From Hydrogenobacter sp. T-8 (GTDB taxonomy: Bacteria > Aquificota > Aquificia > Aquificales > Aquificaceae): 64,000 nt of DNA. The number at the start of each line of letters is the position of its first letter. The first letter of the stretch is position 1. Below the pieces are notes generated by a model that had not been told where the DNA came from, did not search any database, and saw only the letters and a list, made by a program, of their open reading frames with translations. Shown here one piece after another: positions 60,063-64,000 of the stretch. Location: NCBI RefSeq assembly GCF_011006175.1, contig NZ_CP048795.1, forward strand, positions 744,001 through 808,000, given 5' to 3'. The position numbers and the translations under genes are program-made.

Positions 60063-60586
60063 CAGACAAAAAACTGAAATACCCTGCCATCTATCCCCTT
60101 AAAGGTAAAAGCATCTATAAGCCCCATATCTCTGGCTCTTGTGAGAACCTCAGAGATATACTCATTGGTGAGGCTCTCCCCTTCATAAAGGCTGTCCCTA
60201 ACTTCTACCCATGCTTTAGCAAAATCCCTTTTGTCTATCCTGTGAGTTTTTACCTCTCCAAAAGCATCTTCGTAATCCACATAAAGGTGGTCAAAAGTAA
60301 AGTAAAGGGTGCAGTCTATAAGAGCAAGAGCCAAAGCTATATGCTCCTTCTCAAAGTCAAGAGAAAGCTCCTGCTCAAACTCAGTCCTCAAAACTACTGC
60401 CTCCCTGTTTGTAAAAAAGACAAACTGCCTTACATAGACCTCATCGGTAAAAGCAAAAAGAAACTTTGCTTCCTTTGCCTGAAAGTAAATGGCTATTCTT
60501 CCTGTATTTGCTGGCTGGTCTAAAAGCATGTTTAAAGTCTTAGACAGAAGATAAGCCATAGCTCCTGCTGTTTTACTATCAAGCAT
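60062..60586 (-). CDS. Hypothetical protein, 174 aa
   Basis: Soluble mixed alpha/beta protein (GRIAIYFQAKEAKFLFAFTD, DFEKEHIALALALIDCTLYF, FDHLYVDYEDAFGEV). Its stop shares a base with the ScpA-like start and it begins 5 bp after the upstream stop. No family recognised. Confidence 0.5.
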   Translation of the reverse strand: MLDSKTAGAMAYLLSKTLNMLLDQPANTGRIAIYFQAKEAKFLFAFTDEVYVRQFVFFTNREAVVLRTEFEQELSLDFEKEHIALALALIDCTLYFTFDHLYVDYEDAFGEVKTHRIDKRDFAKAWVEVRDSLYEGESLTNEYISEVLTRARDMGLIDAFTFKGIDGRVFQFFV

Positions 60587-60590
60587 AAGA

Positions 60591-61553
60591 CTATTTTAGC
60601 TTGAAAGATTGAAAATAACCCCACAGAAGAAGGTCTTCTGAGCTTAAAAAGGGTCTTTCTATCTTAGAAACTGCCCTTAAAAACTGCCCTGCACCTGCTC
60701 TGACGGATGCTCCTATAAAACCTGTCTTAAAAGCCCTGAAAACTCCTGAGGGAAGACTAAGGTATATATCCTCTCCCTTATAATCCCCCTGAACTCCAAA
60801 GGAAATCCCCCTCTCCATAAGCCTCAAAGCCCAGTCTATCAAAGTAAAAACACTTCCTTCACATATAACAACAGGCTTTTCAAGAGTTTCCAGCATGTTG
60901 AGAAAGTCATACCTTGTTTTCACAAGCTCAAAGGAAAAGCATGTAAGGTCTAAAGACTTTTCCTCCTCTGATACTATCCTGTGCCTTGTAAAGGAAAAGT
61001 ATTCCTCTAAGGGTTTCTTTTCAATTAAGTCTGTTAGCACAAGCACCTTAGACCTGTGCCTGAGAAGAAGATTAAACAGAGGAGCTAAGGAAGAAAGAGG
61101 GTAGCTGTCCGCATAAGGGAAAACTATGACCTCTTCCCCCACCTTTATCTCTTCTACTTCCCATGGGTCTATAAACCCCGTCTCCCTTTTGAGCTTTTTT
61201 ACCTTTTCTTCAAACTCCTCATAGCCCTCCACATAAACCTGCCTGCCAAAACCTTTAGAAAGATAAGCCCAGTAATAGAGGTCTCCTCTAAGCTTTGGCA
61301 CAAAGATGGACTTTCTTATAACCCTTGAGAAAGGATACTCAGAAAGATAACCCTCAAGGATAAGGTCTTTGAGCGTCTTTCTGCCCTCTAAAAGAAGAGA
61401 AAAGTAAGAAACTTTCCTGACTTTTAACCCCTTATACTCAAAAGACTTTCCACCCTCAAGCCAGAGAACAGAAAGCTCTTCTTCTTTCCCCTTTAGCTTA
61501 AAAAGGAGCCGAAAAAGTTCTTTGCGAGAAAGTAGCCCCCTGAGAATAATCAT
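60591..61553 (-). CDS. Hypothetical protein, 320 aa, possible NTPase-like fold
   Basis: Strands such as ELSVLWLEGGKSFEY, EEVIVFPYADSYPLSS, SKVLVLTDLIEKKPLEEYF and KPVVICEGSVFTLIDWALRL alternate with helices like a RecA-type ATPase, but no clear Walker A motif is present. The Walker-like GGKSF at the N-terminus is too short. Overlaps the RHH-like gene by 56 bp. Function unknown. Confidence 0.5.
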   Translation of the reverse strand: MIILRGLLSRKELFRLLFKLKGKEEELSVLWLEGGKSFEYKGLKVRKVSYFSLLLEGRKTLKDLILEGYLSEYPFSRVIRKSIFVPKLRGDLYYWAYLSKGFGRQVYVEGYEEFEEKVKKLKRETGFIDPWEVEEIKVGEEVIVFPYADSYPLSSLAPLFNLLLRHRSKVLVLTDLIEKKPLEEYFSFTRHRIVSEEEKSLDLTCFSFELVKTRYDFLNMLETLEKPVVICEGSVFTLIDWALRLMERGISFGVQGDYKGEDIYLSLPSGVFRAFKTGFIGASVRAGAGQFLRAVSKIERPFLSSEDLLLWGYFQSFKLK

Positions 61554-61812
61554 TTTTAAGCCTTAAAGCCCTCAGCTTGGCTCTTAAAAGCTTGCTTCTG
61601 CTTACCGCATACCTTTTTGCTAAAAGCTCTAACTCTTTAAAGTCCTCTTTCTTCAAGCTTACATACACCCTCCTTTTCTTCTTCCCTCTTGGCTCCCCTG
61701 GAAGAAAAAGAGGCTCTTCTGTCATCACCTCTTCCAAAGGAGCCTTCTTCAAAAACTCATAAAGCTCATCATCTACCCTCATAACAAACTGCCTTACACC
61801 TTTATTCCTCAT
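61498..61812 (-). CDS. Ribbon-helix-helix-like DNA-binding protein
   Basis: 104 residues. A central basic segment GKKKRRVYVSLKKEDFKELE then LLAKRYAVSRSKLLRAKLRA matches the strand-helix-helix form of RHH proteins such as MobC/TraY-type relaxosome factors. No nick-site partner is visible. Its C-terminus overlaps the next gene in another frame. It could bind the transfer origin or act as a repressor. Confidence 0.55.
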   Translation of the reverse strand: MRNKGVRQFVMRVDDELYEFLKKAPLEEVMTEEPLFLPGEPRGKKKRRVYVSLKKEDFKELELLAKRYAVSRSKLLRAKLRALRLKNDYSQGATFSQRTFSAPF

Positions 61813-62312
61813 TTCTCTCTCCTTGCAAAGATAAAATCTAAGTCTGGAAAGGTAGAAAGAGGATACTCAAGCTTTAATACATTTTCCCTTGGCACAAGTC
61901 CAAAATACCTGCTGTCATAAGACCTCTCATGCTCTCCCATAACAAAATAGTAGCCTCTACCTATATACTGGTTTAACTCTACAGGTTTTACTGGGCGACC
62001 CTTGCTGTCCGCTGTTCTTGCCCTCCCTAAATAATTCCCGTTGCAATAAAAGTCAAGTCCTTCAGTCCTTATATAGTCTCCCTCACTGCATACTACCTTC
62101 TTTACCAAAAGCTTCCCCTTCGTGTATTCATTCTCTACAGGCGGTTTTATAAGCACATAGTCCCCTGCCTTTGGGTCTCTAAAAGGCTCTACCTCAAGCC
62201 ACCACTTGTAAGGCAGTGAATAATCCATGCTATAGGCAATCCTCACTGGACTTACCCTGTATGCCAGCACGCTCACCACAAGCAAGAAAACAGCTCCTAA
62301 CCAAAACCTCAC
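61809..62312 (-). CDS. TraF/S26-type signal peptidase
   Basis: 167 residues. One membrane helix (LGAVFLLVVSVLAYRVSPVR) then an S26 fold: YSMDYSLPYKWW with the candidate Ser, KGKLLVKKVVCSEGDYI with Lys, and the typical end GYYFVMGEHERSYDSRYFGLVP. In conjugation systems such enzymes mature pilin, here probably TraA. Overlaps TrbI by 4 bp. Confidence 0.82.
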   Translation of the reverse strand: MRFWLGAVFLLVVSVLAYRVSPVRIAYSMDYSLPYKWWLEVEPFRDPKAGDYVLIKPPVENEYTKGKLLVKKVVCSEGDYIRTEGLDFYCNGNYLGRARTADSKGRPVKPVELNQYIGRGYYFVMGEHERSYDSRYFGLVPRENVLKLEYPLSTFPDLDFIFARREK

Positions 62313-62629
62313 TTTATAGCCCCCTTAACTTTCTGTGTAATGTCCTCATCCTCTCCAGATACCACACACTGCTTTATAAGAACAATACCCTTCTCCTTTG
62401 AAAGTATAGCCTTTAACTTCTCCTGTTTCTCTAAAACAAGCTTTTGAACTTCCTCTGGACTTTTACCAGACTGAAGAGCCTCATAAATCCCCTTTGCATT
62501 CATAAAGTCCAGCTCAAGAAGATTTATTGTCTTTACAGGTCTGTAATAGAGCTGTCTTGCAAGATAAAAGGTAGCCCCATTGGAAAAGACTATAAGAGCT
62601 ATCACCAAAAGCCACTCATACCACTTCAT
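62309..62629 (-). CDS. trbI: TrbI, F-type conjugation protein
   Basis: 106 residues. N-terminal membrane helix (WLLVIALIVFSNGATFYLAR), then a periplasmic helix with LLELDFMNAKGIYEALQSGK and the C-terminal VLIKQCVVSGEDEDITQKV. This is the layout of type-F TrbI, an inner-membrane protein affecting pilus retraction. It is directly downstream of traC with a 4-bp overlap, as in F-type operons. Confidence 0.82.
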   Translation of the reverse strand: MKWYEWLLVIALIVFSNGATFYLARQLYYRPVKTINLLELDFMNAKGIYEALQSGKSPEEVQKLVLEKQEKLKAILSKEKGIVLIKQCVVSGEDEDITQKVKGAIK

Positions 62630-64000
62630 TGCTTCATCTCCTCCTGCACCTTCTTTATAGCCTCTAAATAGCTCATGCCAGAAGCCACAAGGTCTTGTAT
62701 CCTCTTTCTTACATGAGGAGTTGTAAAGAACATGGCTTTCATAAAGTCATCAAGAACTACCCTTGCCTTGACAATTCCAGCTCCTGAATAGATAACTACC
62801 TCTGAAAACTCTCCAGCTCTTGTCCTTGTGCTTAAAAGCAAATTCCACCCCCAGTCTCCAAAGGCAAACAGATTGCTCTGTTTCATGGCATTTATACTTT
62901 CCGCCTTCTGTTGCATAAACATAGACCAGAAGCTGTTTTCTGTTATAACTCTTCCAGCTCTTGAGAGACCACCTGTTGGCATTATATCCGCAAAACTCTG
63001 CGTGCCTATTATCATTGACGCCCCATGCTTTCTGAACCTCCTGTATGCCTGCTCTATGAAGATGTCTATCTTCGGATTTCCTAAAAACTTATGTGCCTCA
63101 TCAACGATAACTAAATTCCTGTAGTCTTTCATGCCTGAGAAGAATATCTCCTTTGATATGTGATAGGTAAGGAGCATGATAACCGGGTCTCTCAGGTCTG
63201 GTATATTCTCTATCTGCCCGTTTTCAAAGACGGTCAAAAACTTGTCAAAAAAGACAGTTGCTTTTCCATTGAAAAACTTTCCATACGGACCCACAGAAGA
63301 ATATGGCTGCAGGTGCTTTATAAAATCACTAATCCTCTGGTCTCCCGCATACTTTCTTAATGCATCAATCACCGTATCCACACTGCTATCAGCCCCATAC
63401 TTGTCATAACTCTCCCTTAAAGCCTCATCTAAATGCGCCCTTATAAACTTCTCCTGCTCTTCAGACTTTTTCTGTTCCTTTACTGCTCCCATCAGGTAAA
63501 ACCAGTTTGTTAAAAATTCCAGATAGTCCTCAAACACGCTGTAGTCAGTTATTGATGTGAAAGGATTTAAGCATATGGGAGCTTCAGGTTTTATCTCTAT
63601 ATAGTCCCCTCCAAAGGCATGGCAGAACCTCTCATAAGAGCCTCCTATGTCTATTACCCATACACGGTTGCCACCTGCCAGATAGTTCCACATAATATAC
63701 TGCAAAAACACGCTTTTGCCAGCTCCCGTCATGCCAATCACATAAGAGTTATATCCTCCAGATGGGTTGGAAAAGTAATCAAAGCCTATAAGCTCTCCCG
63801 TGTTTGAAAAGAAGAAAAGCTCAGGAAAAGTCCCCTTCCATCCTGCATAAACAGGTGCTAAGGTGGCAACATTCTCCTCAAATACCACCCTTACCCTCTG
63901 CCTTGAAAGGAAATCAGCTATTGCCTTGTCAAAACCAAAAGGAAGAACGCTTATAAAATCCGCAAAGTTTATGTATTTGTCTTCTTCTAACTGCCAGCCA
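62626..64000 (-). CDS. traC: TraC, VirB4-type ATPase, 5' partial
   Basis: The frame runs from the right edge of the window (INFADFISVLPFGFDKAIAD) to a stop at 62626, ~457 residues visible. Walker A GMTGAGKSVFLQYI, DIGGSYERFCHAF, Walker B LVIVDEAHKFLG, and motif MIIGTQSFADIM identify the TraC/VirB4 ATPase that powers pilus assembly. Visible C-terminal part looks intact. The operon continues to the right, where the missing F-type genes would be expected. Confidence 0.93.
   Translation of the reverse strand, partial: GWQLEEDKYINFADFISVLPFGFDKAIADFLSRQRVRVVFEENVATLAPVYAGWKGTFPELFFFSNTGELIGFDYFSNPSGGYNSYVIGMTGAGKSVFLQYIMWNYLAGGNRVWVIDIGGSYERFCHAFGGDYIEIKPEAPICLNPFTSITDYSVFEDYLEFLTNWFYLMGAVKEQKKSEEQEKFIRAHLDEALRESYDKYGADSSVDTVIDALRKYAGDQRISDFIKHLQPYSSVGPYGKFFNGKATVFFDKFLTVFENGQIENIPDLRDPVIMLLTYHISKEIFFSGMKDYRNLVIVDEAHKFLGNPKIDIFIEQAYRRFRKHGASMIIGTQSFADIMPTGGLSRAGRVITENSFWSMFMQQKAESINAMKQSNLFAFGDWGWNLLLSTRTRAGEFSEVVIYSGAGIVKARVVLDDFMKAMFFTTPHVRKRIQDLVASGMSYLEAIKKVQEEMKQ

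Overview
The window joins a short chromosomal stretch to most of a large integrated conjugative element from a thermophilic bacterium, most likely of the order Aquificales. The evidence for that group is a three-part (DHH, CBS pair, nucleotidyltransferase) tRNA A-adding enzyme like the one in Aquifex, many thermophile-type IS200/IS605 elements, Lys/Glu-rich proteins, and a moderate GC content of roughly 40-45% by eye.

Layout. 1-5862 is chromosomal backbone: a ParB-domain protein, tmRNA, a potassium channel with an apparent frameshift, the A-adding enzyme and small membrane proteins. A tRNA-Ala(GGC) at 5878-5950 ends it and is the likely integration site. 6.1-9.6 kb is an IS nest: an IS605 element whose tnpA is split by a second, tnpB-only element, followed by an internally deleted mini-copy. 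9.6-15 kb is a plasmid-like replication and partition block with iterons, a Rep protein, an actin-like ParM and its partner. 15-19 kb holds a putative annealing protein, a Cas4-like Fe-S nuclease and a sigma factor. 19-22 kb is a MoxR AAA+/VWA-metallopeptidase pair whose DNA is packed with inverted repeats. 22-24.3 kb is the control switch: an S24 repressor divergent from an HExxH protease, then a tyrosine integrase. 24.3-27.6 kb has a secreted protein and truncated toxin-antitoxin genes. 27.6-32.5 kb is a left-going operon with a Ski2-like helicase and a Ycf46-like AAA ATPase. 32.6-38.8 kb carries small proteins, a DNA methyltransferase, an EAL protein, a lytic transglycosylase and topoisomerase III. 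38.9-64 kb is an F-type conjugation system: a TraD-like coupling protein fused to an HD domain, then TraN, TraU, TraW, TraF, pilin, TraL, TraG, TraH, a DsbC-like protein, TrbC, TrbI and TraC, which runs off the right edge.

Control. A palindrome made of the half-site TTTCTGGGGAA and its reverse complement occurs 14 times, almost always in front of operons, including between the repressor and the protease. It is the obvious candidate binding site of the S24 repressor and would make the whole element one regulon. At least fourteen genes, mostly the first of their operon, have a -10 box 7-9 nt before the ATG, so they are probably read from leaderless mRNAs. Two minus-strand leaders (12779-12997 and 21676-21961) look like structured regulatory RNAs able to hide the ribosome-binding site.

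The most unusual signal is the density of perfect, often nested inverted repeats through the two coding sequences at 19063-21675. I know of no described system with this property. The right end of the element, several pilus genes and any separate relaxase lie outside the window.
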